DNA of 64,000 bases from the NCBI GenBank assembly GCA_911728435.2, contig CAJVRQ020000094.1, forward strand, positions 1 through 64,000. Reading direction: 5' to 3'. Shown piece after piece: positions 32,101 through 46,555 of this stretch (the stretch's first letter is position 1; every line of letters begins with the position of its first letter). A model generated the notes under the pieces. The model made no database searches. It was not told the DNA's origin and worked only from the letters and a program-made list of their open reading frames with translations. This stretch comes from Apoderus coryli. Its lineage: Eukaryota; Arthropoda; Insecta; Coleoptera; Attelabidae. Position numbers and translations under genes: made by a program.

Positions 32101-34479
32101 AGCAATTTAGAACGAATTAGAGCGTTTTGTTACTAAAATATTGTTATTTAGAATTAAACGTTTCAAATAGCTCCCAAAAAGCTGTTTTCTCACTTAGAAA
32201 TTAAAAGTAAATTTTATTAGTCTAAAGAAATTAGATTAAGCATAAAAAAGCAAATTAGAACGATTTAGCGCGTTTTGTTACTAAAATTTTGTTATTTAGA
32301 ATTAAACTTTTCAAATGGCTCCCAAAAAGCTGTTTTCTCACTTGGAATTTAAAAGTAAATTTTATTAGTGAATATAAGTTAGATTAAGCGTAAATAAGCA
32401 ATTTAGAACGAATTAGCGCGTTTTGTTACTAAAATTTTGTTATTTAGAATTAAACTTTTCAAATGGCTCCCAAAAAGCTGTTTTCTCACTTGGAATTTAA
32501 AAGTAAATTTTATTAGTCTAAAGAAATTAGATTAAGCATAAAAAAGCAAATTAGAACGAATTAGAGCGTTTTGTTACTAAAATTTTGTTATTTAGAATTA
32601 AACGTTTCAAATAGCTCCCAAAAAGCTGTTTTCTCACTTAGAAATTAAAAGTATATTTTATTAGTCTAAAGAAATTAGATTAAGCATAAAAAAGCAAATT
32701 AGAACGATTTAGCGCGTTTTGTTACTAAAATTTTGTTATTTAGAATTAAACTTTTCAAATGGCTCCCAAAAAGCTGTTTTCTCACTTGGAATTTAAAAGT
32801 AAATTTTATTAGTGAAAATAAGTTAGATTAAGCGTAAATAAGCAATTTAGAACGAATTAGCGCGTTTTGTTACTAAAATTTTGTTATTTAGAATTAAACT
32901 TTTCAAATGGCTCCCAAAAAGCTGTTTTCTCACTTGGAATTTAAAAGTAATTTTTATTAGTCTAAAGAAATTAGATTAAGCATAAAAAAGCAAATTAGAA
33001 CGAATTAGAGCGTTTTGTTAATAAAATTTTGTTATTTAGAATTAAAAGTTTCAAATGGCTCCCAAAAAGCTGTTTTCTCACTTAGAAATTAAAAGTAAAT
33101 TTTATTAGTCAAAAGAAATTAGATTAAGCATAAAAAAGCAAATTAGAACGAATTAGAGCGTTTTGTTACTAAAATTTTGTTATTTAGAATTAAACTTTTC
33201 AAATGGCTCCCAAAAAGCTGTTTTCTCACTTAGAATTTAAAAGTAAATTTTATTAGTCAAAAGAAATTAGATTAAGCATAAAAAAGCAAATTAGAACGAA
33301 TTAGAGCGTTTTGTTACTTAAATTTTGTTATTTAGAATTAAACTTTTCAAATGGCTCCCAAAAAGCTGTTTTCTCACTTGGAATTTAAAAGTAAATTTTA
33401 TTAGTCTAAAGAAATTAGATTAAGCATAAAAAAGCAAATTAGAACGATTTAGAGCGTTTTGTTACTAAAATTTTGTTATTTAGAATTAAACTTTTCAAAT
33501 GGCTCCCAAAAAGCTGTTTTCATACTTAGAATTTAAAAGTAAATTTTATTAGTGAAAATAAGTTAGATTAAGCGTAAATAAGCAATTTACAACGAATTAG
33601 CGCGTTTTGTTACTAAAATTTTGTTATTTAGAATTAAACTTTTCAAATGGCTCCCAAAAAGCTGTTTTCACACTTAGAAATTAAAAGTAAATTTTATTAG
33701 TCAAAAGAAATTAGATTAAGCATAAAAAAGCAAATTAGAACGAATTAGAGCGTTTTGTTACTAAAATTTTGTTATTTAGAATTAAACGTTTCAAATGGCT
33801 CCCAAAAAGCTGTTTTCTCACTTAGAAATTAAAAGTAAATTTTATTACTCAAAAGAAATTAGATTAAGCATAAAAAAGCAAATGAGAACGAATTAGAGCG
33901 TTTTGTTACTAAAATTTTGTTATTTAGAATTAAACTTTTCAAATGGCTCCCAAAAAGCTGTTTTCTTGCTTAGAATTTAAAAGTGAATTTTATTAGTGAA
34001 AATAAGTTAGATTAAGCATAAAAAAGCAATTTAGAACGAATTAGCGCGTTTTGTTATTAAAATTTTGATATTTAGAATTAAACGTTCAAATGGCTCCCAA
34101 AAAGCTGTTTTCTCACTTAGAATTTAAAAGTAAATTTTATTAGTCAAAAGAAATTAGATTAAGCATAAAAAAGCAAATTAGAACGAATTAGAGCGTTTTG
34201 TTACTAAAATTTTGTTATTTAGAATTAAACGTTTCAAATGGCTCCCAAAAAGCTGTTTTCTCACTTAGAAATTAAAAGTAAATTTTATTACTCAAAAGAA
34301 ATTAGATTAAGCATAAAAAAGCAAATGAGAACGAATTAGAGCGTTTTGTTACTAAAATTTTGTTATTTAGAATTAAACTTTTCAAATGGCTCCCAAAAAG
34401 CTGTTTTCTTGCTTAGAATTTAAAAGTAAATTTTATTAGTGAAAATAAGTTAGATTACGCGTAAATAAGCAATTTACAA

Positions 34480-37400
34480 CGAATTAGCGCGTTTTGTTAC
34501 TAAAATATTGATATTTAGAATTAAACGTTCAAATGGCTCCCAAAAAGCTGTTTTCTCACTTAGAATTTAAAAGTAAATTTTATTAGTCAAAAGAAATTAG
34601 ATTAAGCATAAAAAAGCAAATTAGAACGAATTAGAGCGTTTTGTTACTAAAATTTTGTTATTTAGAATTAAACTTTTCAAATGGCTCCCAAAAAGCTGTT
34701 TTCTCACTTAGAATTTAAAAGTAAATTTTATTAGTCAAAAGAAATTAGATTAAGCATAAAAAAGCAAATTAGAACGAATTAGAGCGTTTTGTTACTAAAA
34801 TTTTGTTATTTAGAATTAAACGTTTCAAATGGCTCCCAAAAAGCTGTTTTCTCACTTAGAAATTAAAAGTAAATTTTATTACTCAAAAGAAATTAGATTA
34901 AGCATAAAAAAGCAAATGAGAACGAATTAGAGCGTTTTGTTACTAAAATTTTGTTATTTAGAATTAAACTTTTCAAATGGCTCCCAAAAAGCTGTTTTCT
35001 TGCTTAGAATTTAAAAGTAAATTTTATTAGTGAAAATAAGTTAGATTACGCGTAAATAAGCAATTTACAACGAATTAGCGCGTTTTGTTACTAAAATTTT
35101 GTTATTTAGAATTAAACGTTCAAATGGCTCCAAAAAGCTGTTTTCTCACTTAGAATTTAAAAGTAAATTTTATTAGTGAAAATAAGTTAGATTAAGCGCA
35201 AATAAGCAATTTAGAACGAATTAGAGCGTTTTGTTACTAAAATATTGTTATTTAGAATTAAACGTTTCAAATAGCTCCCAAAAAGCTGTTTTCTCACTTA
35301 GAAATTAAAAGTAAATTTTATTAGTCTAAAGAAATTAGATTAAGCATAAAAAAGCAAATTAGAACGATTTAGCGCGTTTTGTTACTAAAATTTTGTTATT
35401 TAGAATTAAACTTTTCAAATGGCTCCCAAAAAGCTGTTTTCTCACTTGGAATTTAAAAGTAAATTTTATTAGTGAAAATAAGTTAGATTAGGCGTAAATA
35501 AGCAATTTAGAACGAATTAGCGCGTTTTGTTACTAAAATTTTGTTATTTAGAATTAAACTTTTCAAATGGCTCCCAAAAAGCTGTTTTCCCACTTAGAAT
35601 TTAAAAGTAAATTTTATTAGTGAAAATAAGTTAGATTAAGCGCAAATAAGCAATTTAGAACGAATTAGCGCGTTTTGTTACTAAAATTTTGTTATTTAGA
35701 ATTAAACTTTTCAAATGGCTCCCAAAAAGCTGTTTTCTCACTTGGAATTTAAAAGTAATTTTTATTAGTCTAAAGAAATTAGATTAAGCATAAAAAAGCA
35801 AATTAGAACGAATTAGAGCGTTTTGTTACTAAAATTTTGTTATTTAGAATTAAACGTTTCAAATGGCTCCCAAAAAGCTGTTTTCTCACTTAGAAATTAA
35901 AAGTAAATTTTATTAGTCTAAAGAAATTAGATTAAGCATAAAAAAGCAAATTAGAACGATTTAGCGCGTTTTGTTACTAAAATTTTGTTATTTAGAATTA
36001 AACTTTTCAAATGGCTCCCAAAAAGCTGTTTTCTCACTTGGAATTTAAAAGTAAATTTTATTAGTGTAAATAAGTTAGATTAAGCGTAAATAAGCAATTT
36101 AGAACGAATTAGCGCGTTTTGTTACTAAAATTTTGTTATTTAGAATTAAACTTTTCAAATGGCTCCCAAAAAGCTGTTTTCTCACTTGGAATTTAAAAGT
36201 AATTTTTATTAGTCTAAAGAAATTAGATTAAGCATAAAAAAGCAAATTAGAACGAATTCGAGCGTTTTGTTACTAAAATTTTGTTATTTAGAATTAAACG
36301 TTTCAAATGGCTCCCAAAAAGCTGTTTTCTCACTTAGAAATTAAAAGTAAATTTTATTAGTCTAAAGAAATTAGATTAAGCATAAAAAAGCAAATTAGAA
36401 CGAATTAGAGCGTTTTGTTACTAAAATTTTGTTATTTAGAATTAAACTTTTCAAATAGCTCCCAAAAAGCTGTTTTCTCACTTAGAAATTAAAAGTAAAT
36501 TTTATTAGTCTAAAGAAATTAGATTAAGCATAAAAAAGCAAATTAGAACGAATTAGAGCGTTTTGTTACTAAAATTTTGTTATTTAGAATTAAACTTTTC
36601 AAATAGCTCCCAAAAAGCTGTTTTCTCACTTAGAAATTAAAAGTAAATTTTATTAGTCTAAAGAAATTAGATTAATCATAAAAAAGCAAATTAGAACGAT
36701 TTAGCGCGTTTTGTTACTAAAATTTTGTTATTTAGTATTAAACGTTTCAAATGGCTCCCAAAAAGCTGTTTTCTCACTTAGAATTTAAAAGTAAATTTTA
36801 TTAGTGAAAATAAGTTAGATTAAGCGCAAATAAGCAATTTAGAACGAATTAGAGCGTTTTGTTACTAAAATATTGTTATTTAGAATTAAACGTTTCAAAT
36901 AGCTCCCAAAAAGCTGTTTTCTCACTTAGAAATTAAAAGTAAATTTTATTAGTGAAAATAAGTTAGATTAAGCGTAAATAAGCAATTTAGAGCGAATTAG
37001 CGCGTTTTGTTACTAAAATATTGATATTTAGAATTAAACGTTCAAATGGCTCCCAAAAAGCTGTTTTCTCACTTAGAATTTAAAAGTAAATTTTATTAGT
37101 CAAAAGAAATTAGATTAAGCATAAAAAAGCAAATTAGAACGAATTAGAGCGTTTTGTTACTAAAATTTTGTTATTTAGAATTAAACTTTTCAAATGGCTC
37201 CCAAAAAGCTGTTTTCTCACTTAGAATTTAAAAGTAAATTTTATTAGTCAAAAGAAATTAGATTAAGCATAAAAAAGCAAATTAGAACGAATTAGAGCGT
37301 TTTGTTACTAAAATTTTGTTATTTAGAATTAAACGTTTCAAATGGCTCCCAAAAAGCTGTTTTCTCACTTAGAAATTAAAAGTAAATTTTATTACTCAAA

Positions 37401-40400
37401 AGAAATTAGATTAAGCATAAAAAAGCAAATGAGAACGAATTAGAGTGTTTTGTTACTAAAATTTTGTTATTTAGAATTAAACTTTTCAAATGGCTCCCAA
37501 AAAGCTGTTTTCTTGCTTAGAATTTAAAAGTAAATTTTATTAGTGAAAATAAGTTAGATTACGCGTAAATAAGCAATTTACAACGAATTAGCGCGTTTTG
37601 TTACTAAAATTTTGTTATTTAGAATTAAACGTTCAAATGGCTCCAAAAAGCTGTTTTCTCACTTAGAATTTAAAAGTAAATTTTATTAGTGAAAATAAGT
37701 TAGATTAAGCGCAAATAAGCAATTTAGAACGAATTAGAGCGTTTTGTTACTAAAATATTGTTATTTAGAATTAAACGTTTCAAATAGCTCCCAAAAAGCT
37801 GTTTTCTCACTTAGAAATTAAAAGTAAATTTTATTAGTCTAAAGAAATTAGATTAAGCATAAAAAAGCAAATTAGAACGATTTAGCGCGTTTTGTTACTA
37901 AAATTTTGTTATTTAGAATTAAACTTTTCAAATGGCTCCCAAAAAGCTGTTTTCTCACTTGGAATTTAAATGTAAATTTTATTAGTGAAAATAAGTTAGA
38001 TTAGGCGTAAATAAGCAATTTAGAACGAATTAGCGCGTTTTGTTACTAAAATTTTGTTATTTAGAATTAAACTTTTCAAATGGCTCCCAAAAAGCTGTTT
38101 TCCCACTTAGAATTTAAAAGTAAATTTTATTAGTGAAAATAAGTTAGATTAAGCGCAAATAAGCAATTTAGAACGAATTAGCGCGTTTTGTTACTAAAAT
38201 TTTGTTATTTAGAATTAAACTTTTCAAATGGCTCCCAAAAAGCTGTTTTCTCACTTGGAATTTAAAAGTAATTTTTATTAGTCTAAAGAAATTAGATTAA
38301 GCATAAAAAAGCAAATTAGAACGAATTAGAGCGTTTTGTTACTAAAATTTTGTTATTTAGAATTAAACGTTTCAAATGGCTCCCAAAAAGCTGTTTTCTC
38401 ACTTAGAAATTAAAAGTAAATTTTATTAGTCTAAAGAAATTAGATTAAGCATAAAAAAGCAAATTAGAACGATTTAGCGCATTTTGTTACTAAAATTTTG
38501 TTATTTAGAATTAAACTTTTCAAATGGCTCCCAAAAAGCTGTTTTCTCACTTGGAATTTAAAAGTAAATTTTATTAGTGTAAATAAGTTAGATTAAGCGT
38601 AAATAAGCAATTTAGAACGAATTAGCGCGTTTTGTTACTAAAATTTTGTTATTTAGAATTAAACTTTTCAAATGGCTCCCAAAAAGCTGTTTTCTCACTT
38701 GGAATTTAAAAGTAATTTTTATTAGTCTAAAGAAATTAGATTAAGCATAAAAAAGCAAATTAGAACGAATTCGAGCGTTTTGTTACTAAAATTTTGTTAT
38801 TTAGAATTAAACGTTTCAAATGGCTCCCAAAAAGCTGTTTTCTCACTTAGAAATTAAAAGTAAATTTTATTAGTCTAAAGAAATTAGATTAAGCATAAAA
38901 AAGCAAATTAGAACGAATTAGAGCGTTTTGTTACTAAAATTTTGTTATTTAGAATTAAACTTTTCAAATAGCTCCCAAAAAGCTGTTTTCTCACTTAGAA
39001 ATTAAAAGTAAATTTTATTAGTCTAAAGAAATTAGATTAAGCATAAAAAAGCAAATTAGAACGAATTAGAGCGTTTTGTTACTAAAATTTTGTTATTTAG
39101 AATTAAACTTTTCAAATAGCTCCCAAAAAGCTGTTTTCTCACTTAGAAATTAAAAGTAAATTTTATTAGTCTAAAGAAATTAGATTAATCATAAAAAAGC
39201 AAATTAGAACGATTTAGCGCGTTTTGTTACTAAAATTTTGTTATTTAGTATTAAACGTTTCAAATGGCTCCCAAAAAGCTGTTTTCTCACTTAGAATTTA
39301 AAAGTAAATTTTATTAGTGAAAATAAGTTAGATTAAGCGCAAATAAGCAATTTAGAACGAATTAGAGCGTTTTGTTACTAAAATATTGTTATTTAGAATT
39401 AAACGTTTCAAATAGCTCCCAAAAAGCTGTTTTCTCACTTAGAAATTAAAAGTAAATTTTATTAGTGAAAATAAGTTAGATTAAGCGTAAATAAGCAATT
39501 TAGAGCGAATTAGCGCGTTTTGTTACTAAAATTTTGTTATTTAGAATTAAACTTTTCAAATGGCTCCCAAAAAGCTGTTTTCTCACTGGGAATTTAAAAG
39601 TAAATTTTATTAGTCTAAAGAAATTAGATTAAGCATAAAAAAGCAAATTAGAACGAATTAGAGCGTTTTGTTACTAAAATTTTGTTATTTAGAATTAAAC
39701 TTTTCAAATGGCTCCCAAAAAGCTGTTTTCTCACTTAGAATTTAAAAGTAAATTTTATTAGTCAAAAGAAATTAGATTAAGCATAAAAAAGCAAATTAGA
39801 ACGAATTAGAGCGTTTTGTTACTAAAATTTTGTTATTTAGAATTAAACGTTTCAAATGGCTCCCAAAAAGCTGTTTTCTCACTTAGAAATTAAAAGTAAA
39901 TTTTATTACTCAAAAGAAATTAGATTAAGCATAAAAAAGCAAATGAGAACGAATTAGAGCGTTTTGTTACTAAAATTTTGTTATTTAGAATTAAACTTTT
40001 CAAATGGCTCCCAAAAAGCTGTTTTCTTGCTTAGAATTTAAAAGTAAATTTTATTAGTGAAAATAAGTTAGATTACGCGTAAATAAGCAATTTACAACGA
40101 ATTAGCGCGTTTTGTTACTAAAATTTTGTTATTTAGAATTAAACGTTCAAATGGCTCCAAAAAGCTGTTTTCTCACTTAGAATTTAAAAGTAAATTTTAT
40201 TAGTGAAAATAAGTTAGATTAAGCGCAAATAAGCAATTTAGAACGAATTAGAGCGTTTTGTTACTAAAATATTGTTATTTAGAATTAAACGTTTCAAATA
40301 GCTCCCAAAAAGCTGTTTTCTCACTTAGAAATTAAAAGTAAATGTTATTAGTCTAAAGAAATTAGATTAAGCATAAAAAAGCAAATTAGAACGATTTAGC

Positions 40401-41450
40401 GCGTTTTGTTACTAAAATTTTGTTATTTAGAATTAAACTTTTCAAATGGCTCCCAAAAAGCTGTTTTCTCACTTGGAATTTAAAAGTAAATTTTATTAGT
40501 GAAAATAAGTTAGATTAGGCGTAAATAAGCAATTTAGAACGAATTAGCGCGTTTTGTTACTAAAATTTTGTTATTTAGAATTAAACTTTTCAAATGGCTC
40601 CCAAAAAGCTGTTTTCCCACTTAGAATTTAAAAGTAAATTTTATTAGTGAAAATAAGTTAGATTAAGCGCAAATAAGCAATTTAGAACGAATTAGCGCGT
40701 TTTGTTACTAAAATTTTGTTACTTAGAATTAAACTTTTCAAATGGCTCCCAAAAAGCTGTTTTCTCACTTGGAATTTAAAAGTAATTTTTATTAGTCTAA
40801 AGAAATTAGATTAAGCATAAAAAAGCAAATTAGAACGAATTAGAGCGTTTTGTTACTAAAATTTTGTTATTTAGAATTAAACGTTTCAAATGGCTCCCAA
40901 AAAGCTGTTTTCTCACTTAGAAATTAAAAGTAAATTTTATTAGTCTAAAGAAATTAGATTAAGCATAAAAAAGCAAATTAGAACGATTTAGCGCGTTTTG
41001 TTACTAAAATTTTGTTATTTAGAATTAAACTTTTCAAATGGCTCCCAAAAAGCTGTTTTCTCACTTGGAATTTAAAAGTAAATTTTATTAGTGTAAATAA
41101 GTTTGATTAAGCGTAAATAAGCAATTTAGAACGAATTAGCGCGTTTTGTTACTAAAATTTTGTTATTTAGAATTAAACTTTTCAAATGGCTCCCAAAAAG
41201 CTGTTTTCTCACTTGGAATTTAAAAGTAATTTTTATTAGTCTAAAGAAATTAGATTAAGCATAAAAAAGCAAATTAGAACGAATTCGAGCGTTTTGTTAC
41301 TAAAATTTTGTTATTTAGAATTAAACGTTTCAAATGGCTCCCAAAAAGCTGTTTTCTCACTTAGAAATTAAAAGTAAATTTTATTAGTCTAAAGAAATTA
41401 GATTAAGCATAAAAAAGCAAATTAGAACGAATTAGAGCGTTTTGTTACTA
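34480..41450 (+). repeat. 2513-2514-bp higher-order repeat (17 monomers), about 2.8 copies
   Basis: Several rare variants recur in step. TTATTACTC (instead of TTATTAGTC) is at about 34881, 37394 and 39908. GAATTCGAGCG, which creates a GAATTC site, is at 36254, 38767 and 41281. A one-base-short GGCTCCAAAAAGCTG occurs near 35125, 37640 and 40154. The unit is 17 monomers less 2-3 bp. The third copy joins at about 39.67 kb after a differing stretch and departs at about 41.45 kb. The TTATTACTC variant also occurs in single form at about 33846 and 34290, which may be the source of the unit. Confidence 0.88.
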
Positions 41451-41819
41451 AAATATTGTTATTTAGAATTAAACGTTTCAAATAGCTCCCAAAAAGCTGT
41501 TTTCTCACTTAGAAATTAAAAGTAAATTTTATTAGTCTAAAGAAATTAGATTAAGCATAAAAAAGCAAATTAGAACGATTTAGCGCGTTTTGTTACTAAA
41601 ATTTTGTTATTTAGAATTAAACTTTTCAAATGGCTCCCAAAAAGCTGTTTTCTCACTTGGAATTTAAAAGTAAATTTTATTAGTGAAAATAAGTTAGATT
41701 AAGCGTAAATAAGCAATTTAGAACGAATTAGCGCGTTTTGTTACTAAAATTTTGTTATTTAGAATTAAACTTTTCAAATGGCTCCCAAAAAGCTGTTTTC
41801 TCACTTAGAAATTAAAAGT

Positions 41820-42263
41820 AAATTTTATTAGTCTAAAGAAATTAGATTAAGCATAAAAAAGCAAATTAGAACGAATTAGAGCGTTTTGTTACTAAAATTT
41901 TGTTATTTAGAATTAAACTTTTCAAATAGCTCCCAAAAAGCTGTTTTCTCACTTAGAAATTAAAAGTAAATTTTATTAGTCTAAAGAAATTAGATTAAGC
42001 ATAAAAAAGCAAATTAGAACGAATTAGAGCGTTTTGTTACTAAAATTTTGTTATTTAGAATTAAACTTTTCAAATAGCTCCCAAAAAGCTGTTTTCTCAC
42101 TTAGAAATTAAAAGTAAATTTTATTAGTCTAAAGAAATTAGATTAAGCATAAAAAAGCAAATTAGAACGAATTAGAGCGTTTTGTTACTAAAATTTTGTT
42201 ATTTAGAATTAAACTTTTCAAATAGCTCCCAAAAAGCTGTTTTCTCACTTAGAAATTAAAAGT
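41820..42263 (+). repeat. Run of three matching 148-bp monomers
   Basis: Three consecutive monomers (41820, 41968, 42116) have the combination AGTCTAAAG, GCATAAAAAAG, GAATTAGAG, AAACTTTTCAAATAGC and CACTTAGAAATT. The equivalent position holds two such monomers at 36.4 and 38.9 kb, seven at 43.6 kb and three at 46.1 kb. Confidence 0.8.
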
Positions 42264-43595
42264 AAATTTTATTAGTCTAAAGAAATTAGATTAAGCATAA
42301 AAAAGCAAATTAGAACGATTTAGCGCGTTTTGTTACTAAAATTTTGTTATTTAGTATTAAACGTTTCAAATGGCTCCCAAAAAGCTGTTTTCTCACTTAG
42401 AATTTAAAAGTAAATTTTATTAGTGAAAATAAGTTAGATTAAGCGCAAATAAGCAATTTAGAACGAATTAGAGCGTTTTGTTACTAAAATATTGTTATTT
42501 AGAATTAAACGTTTCAAATAGCTCCCAAAAAGCTGTTTTCTCACTTAGAAATTAAAAGTAAATTTTATTAGTGAAAATAAGTTAGATTAAGCGTAAATAA
42601 GCAATTTAGAGCGAATTAGCGCGTTTTGTTACTAAAATTTTGTTATTTAGAATTAAACTTTTCAAATGGCTCCCAAAAAGCTGTTTTCTCACTGGGAATT
42701 TAAAAGTAAATTTTATTAGTCTAAAGAAATTAGATTAAGCATAAAAAAGCAAATTAGAACGAATTAGAGCGTTTTGTTACTAAAATTTTGTTATTTAGAA
42801 TTAAACTATTCATATGGCTCCCAAAAAGCTGTTTTCTCACTTGGAATTTAAAAGTAATTTTTATTAGTCTAAAGAAATTAGATTAAGCATAAAAAAGCAA
42901 ATTAGAACGAATTAGAGCGTTTTGTTACTAAAATTTTGTTATTTAGAATTAAACGTTTCAAATGGCTCCCAAAAAGCTGTTTTCTCACTTAGAAATTAAA
43001 AGTAAATTTTATTAGTCTAAAGAAATTAGATTAAGCATAAAAAAGCAAATTAGAACGATTTAGCGCGTTTTGTTACTAAAATTTTGTTATTTAGAATTAA
43101 ACTTTTCAAATGGCTCCCAAAAAGCTGTTTTCTCACTTGGAATTTAAAAGTAAATTTTATTAGTGAAAATAAGTTAGATTAGGCGTAAATAAGCAATTTA
43201 GAACGAATTAGCGCGTTTTGTTACTAAAATTTTGTTATTTAGAATTAAACTTTTCAAATGGCTCCCAAAAAGCTGTTTTCTCACTTGGAATTTAAAAGTA
43301 AATTTTATTAGTCTAAAGAAATTAGATTAAGCATAAAAAAGCAAATTAGAACGAATTAGAGCGTTTTGTTACTAAAATTTTGTTATTTAGTATTAAACGT
43401 TTCAAATGGCTCCCAAAAAGCTGTTTTCTCACTTAGAATTTAAAAGTAAATTTTATTAGTCAAAAGAAATTAGATTAAGCATAAAAGAGCAAATTAGAAC
43501 GAATTAGAGCGTTTTGTTACTAAAATTTTGTTATTTAGAATTAAACTTTTCAAATGGCTCCCAAAAAGCTGTTTTCTCACTTAGAAATTAAAAGT

Positions 43596-44631
43596 AAATT
43601 TTATTAGTCTAAAGAAATTAGATTAAGCATAAAAAAGCAAATTAGAACGAATTAGAGCGTTTTGTTACTAAAATTTTGTTATTTAGAATTAAACTTTTCA
43701 AATAGCTCCCAAAAAGCTGTTTTCTCACTTAGAAATTAAAAGTAAATTTTATTAGTCTAAAGAAATTAGATTAAGCATAAAAAAGCAAATTAGAACGAAT
43801 TAGAGCGTTTTGTTACTAAAATTTTGTTATTTAGAATTAAACTTTTCAAATAGCTCCCAAAAAGCTGTTTTCTCACTTAGAAATTAAAAGTAAATTTTAT
43901 TAGTCTAAAGAAATTAGATTAAGCATAAAAAAGCAAATTAGAACGAATTAGAGCGTTTTGTTACTAAAATTTTGTTATTTAGAATTAAACTTTTCAAATA
44001 GCTCCCAAAAAGCTGTTTTCTCACTTAGAAATTAAAAGTAAATTTTATTAGTCTAAAGAAATTAGATTAAGCATAAAAAAGCAAATTAGAACGAATTAGA
44101 GCGTTTTGTTACTAAAATTTTGTTATTTAGAATTAAACTTTTCAAATAGCTCCCAAAAAGCTGTTTTCTCACTTAGAAATTAAAAGTAAATTTTATTAGT
44201 CTAAAGAAATTAGATTAAGCATAAAAAAGCAAATTAGAACGAATTAGAGCGTTTTGTTACTAAAATTTTGTTATTTAGAATTAAACTTTTCAAATAGCTC
44301 CCAAAAAGCTGTTTTCTCACTTAGAAATTAAAAGTAAATTTTATTAGTCTAAAGAAATTAGATTAAGCATAAAAAAGCAAATTAGAACGAATTAGAGCGT
44401 TTTGTTACTAAAATTTTGTTATTTAGAATTAAACTTTTCAAATAGCTCCCAAAAAGCTGTTTTCTCACTTAGAAATTAAAAGTAAATTTTATTAGTCTAA
44501 AGAAATTAGATTAAGCATAAAAAAGCAAATTAGAACGAATTAGAGCGTTTTGTTACTAAAATTTTGTTATTTAGAATTAAACTTTTCAAATAGCTCCCAA
44601 AAAGCTGTTTTCTCACTTAGAAATTAAAAGT
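43596..44631 (+). repeat. Run of seven apparently identical 148-bp monomers
   Basis: Monomers starting 43596, 43744, 43892, 44040, 44188, 44336 and 44484 look identical by eye. The landmark AATAGCTCCC recurs exactly every 148 bp from 43701 to 44589. No other monomer type is repeated this often in a row in the window. It is followed by a monomer with GATTTAGCGCG and then the AGTATTAAACG marker, the same order as after the shorter runs at 41.8 and 46.1 kb. This indicates a very recent local expansion, or an assembly effect. Confidence 0.85.
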
Positions 44632-46111
44632 AAATTTTATTAGTCTAAAGAAATTAGATTAAGCATAAAAAAGCAAATTAGAACGATTTAGCGCGTTTTG
44701 TTACTAAAATTTTGTTATTTAGTATTAAACGTTTCAAATGGCTCCCAAAAAGCTGTTTTCTCACTTAGAATTTAAAAGTAAATTTTATTAGTGAAAATAA
44801 GTTAGATTAAGCGCAAATAAGCAATTTAGAACGAATTAGAGCGTTTTGTTACTAAAATATTGTTATTTAGAATTAAACGTTTCAAATAGCTCCCAAAAAG
44901 CTGTTTTCTCACTTAGAAATTAAACGTAAATTTTATTAGTGAAAATAAGTTAGATTAAGCGTAAATAAGCAATTTAGAGCGAATTAGCGCGTTTTGTTAC
45001 TAAAATTTTGTTATTTAGAATTAAACTTTTCAAATGGCTCCCAAAAAGCTGTTTTCTCACTGGGAATTTAAAAGTAAATTTTATTAGTCTAAAGAAATTA
45101 GATTAAGCATAAAAAAGCAAATTAGAACGAATTAGAGCGTTTTGTTACTAAAATTTTGTTATTTAGAATTAAACGTTTCAAATGGCTCCCAAAAAGCTGT
45201 TTTCTCACTTAGAAATTAAAAGTAAATTTTATTAGTCTAAAGAAATTAGATTAAGCATAAAAAAGCAAATTAGAACGATTTAGCGCGTTTTGTTACTAAA
45301 ATTTTGTTATTTAGAATTAAACTTTTCAAATGGCTCCCAAAAAGCTGTTTTCTCACTGGGAATTTAAAAGTAAATTTTATTAGTCTAAAGAAATTAGATT
45401 AAGCATAAAAAAGCAAATTAGAACGAATTAGAGCGTTTTGTTACTAAAATTTTGTTATTTAGAATTAAACGTTTCAAATGGCTCCCAAAAAGCTGTTTTC
45501 TCACTTAGAAATTAAAAGTAAATTTTATTAGTCTAAAGAAATTAGATTAAGCATAAAAAAGCAAATTAGAACGATTTAGCGCGTTTTGTTACTAAAATTT
45601 TGTTATTTAGAATTAAACTTTTCAAATGGCTCCCAAAAAGCTGTTTTCTCACTTGGAATTTAAAAGTAAATTTTATTAGTGAAAATAAGTTAGATTAGGC
45701 GTAAATAAGCAATTTAGAACGAATTAGCGCGTTTTGTTACTAAAATTTTGTTATTTAGAATTAAACTTTTCAAATGGCTCCCAAAAAGCTGTTTTCTCAC
45801 TTGGAATTTAAAAGTAAATTTTATTAGTCTAAAGAAATTAGATTAAGCATAAAAAAGCAAATTAGAACGAATTAGAGCGTTTTGTTACTAAAATTTTGTT
45901 ATTTAGTATTAAACGTTTCAAATGGCTCCCAAAAAGCTGTTTTCTCACTTAGAATTTAAAAGTAAATTTTATTAGTCAAAAGAAATTAGATTAAGCATAA
46001 AAAAGCAAATTAGAACGAATTAGAGCGTTTTGTTACTAAAATTTTGTTATTTAGAATTAAACTTTTCAAATGGCTCCCAAAAAGCTGTTTTCTCACTTAG
46101 AAATTAAAAGT

Positions 46112-46555
46112 AAATTTTATTAGTCTAAAGAAATTAGATTAAGCATAAAAAAGCAAATTAGAACGAATTAGAGCGTTTTGTTACTAAAATTTTGTTATTT
46201 AGAATTAAACTTTTCAAATAGCTCCCAAAAAGCTGTTTTCTCACTTAGAAATTAAAAGTAAATTTTATTAGTCTAAAGAAATTAGATTAAGCATAAAAAA
46301 GCAAATTAGAACGAATTAGAGCGTTTTGTTACTAAAATTTTGTTATTTAGAATTAAACTTTTCAAATAGCTCCCAAAAAGCTGTTTTCTCACTTAGAAAT
46401 TAAAAGTAAATTTTATTAGTCTAAAGAAATTAGATTAAGCATAAAAAAGCAAATTAGAACGAATTAGAGCGTTTTGTTACTAAAATTTTGTTATTTAGAA
46501 TTAAACTTTTCAAATAGCTCCCAAAAAGCTGTTTTCTCACTTAGAAATTAAAAGT
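46112..46555 (+). repeat. Run of three matching monomers, repeat of the 41.8 kb block
   Basis: AATAGCTCCC at about 46217, 46365 and 46513, flanked by the same monomer types as the runs at 41.8 and 43.6 kb. It serves as a comparison for the copy-number change in this monomer. Confidence 0.75.
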
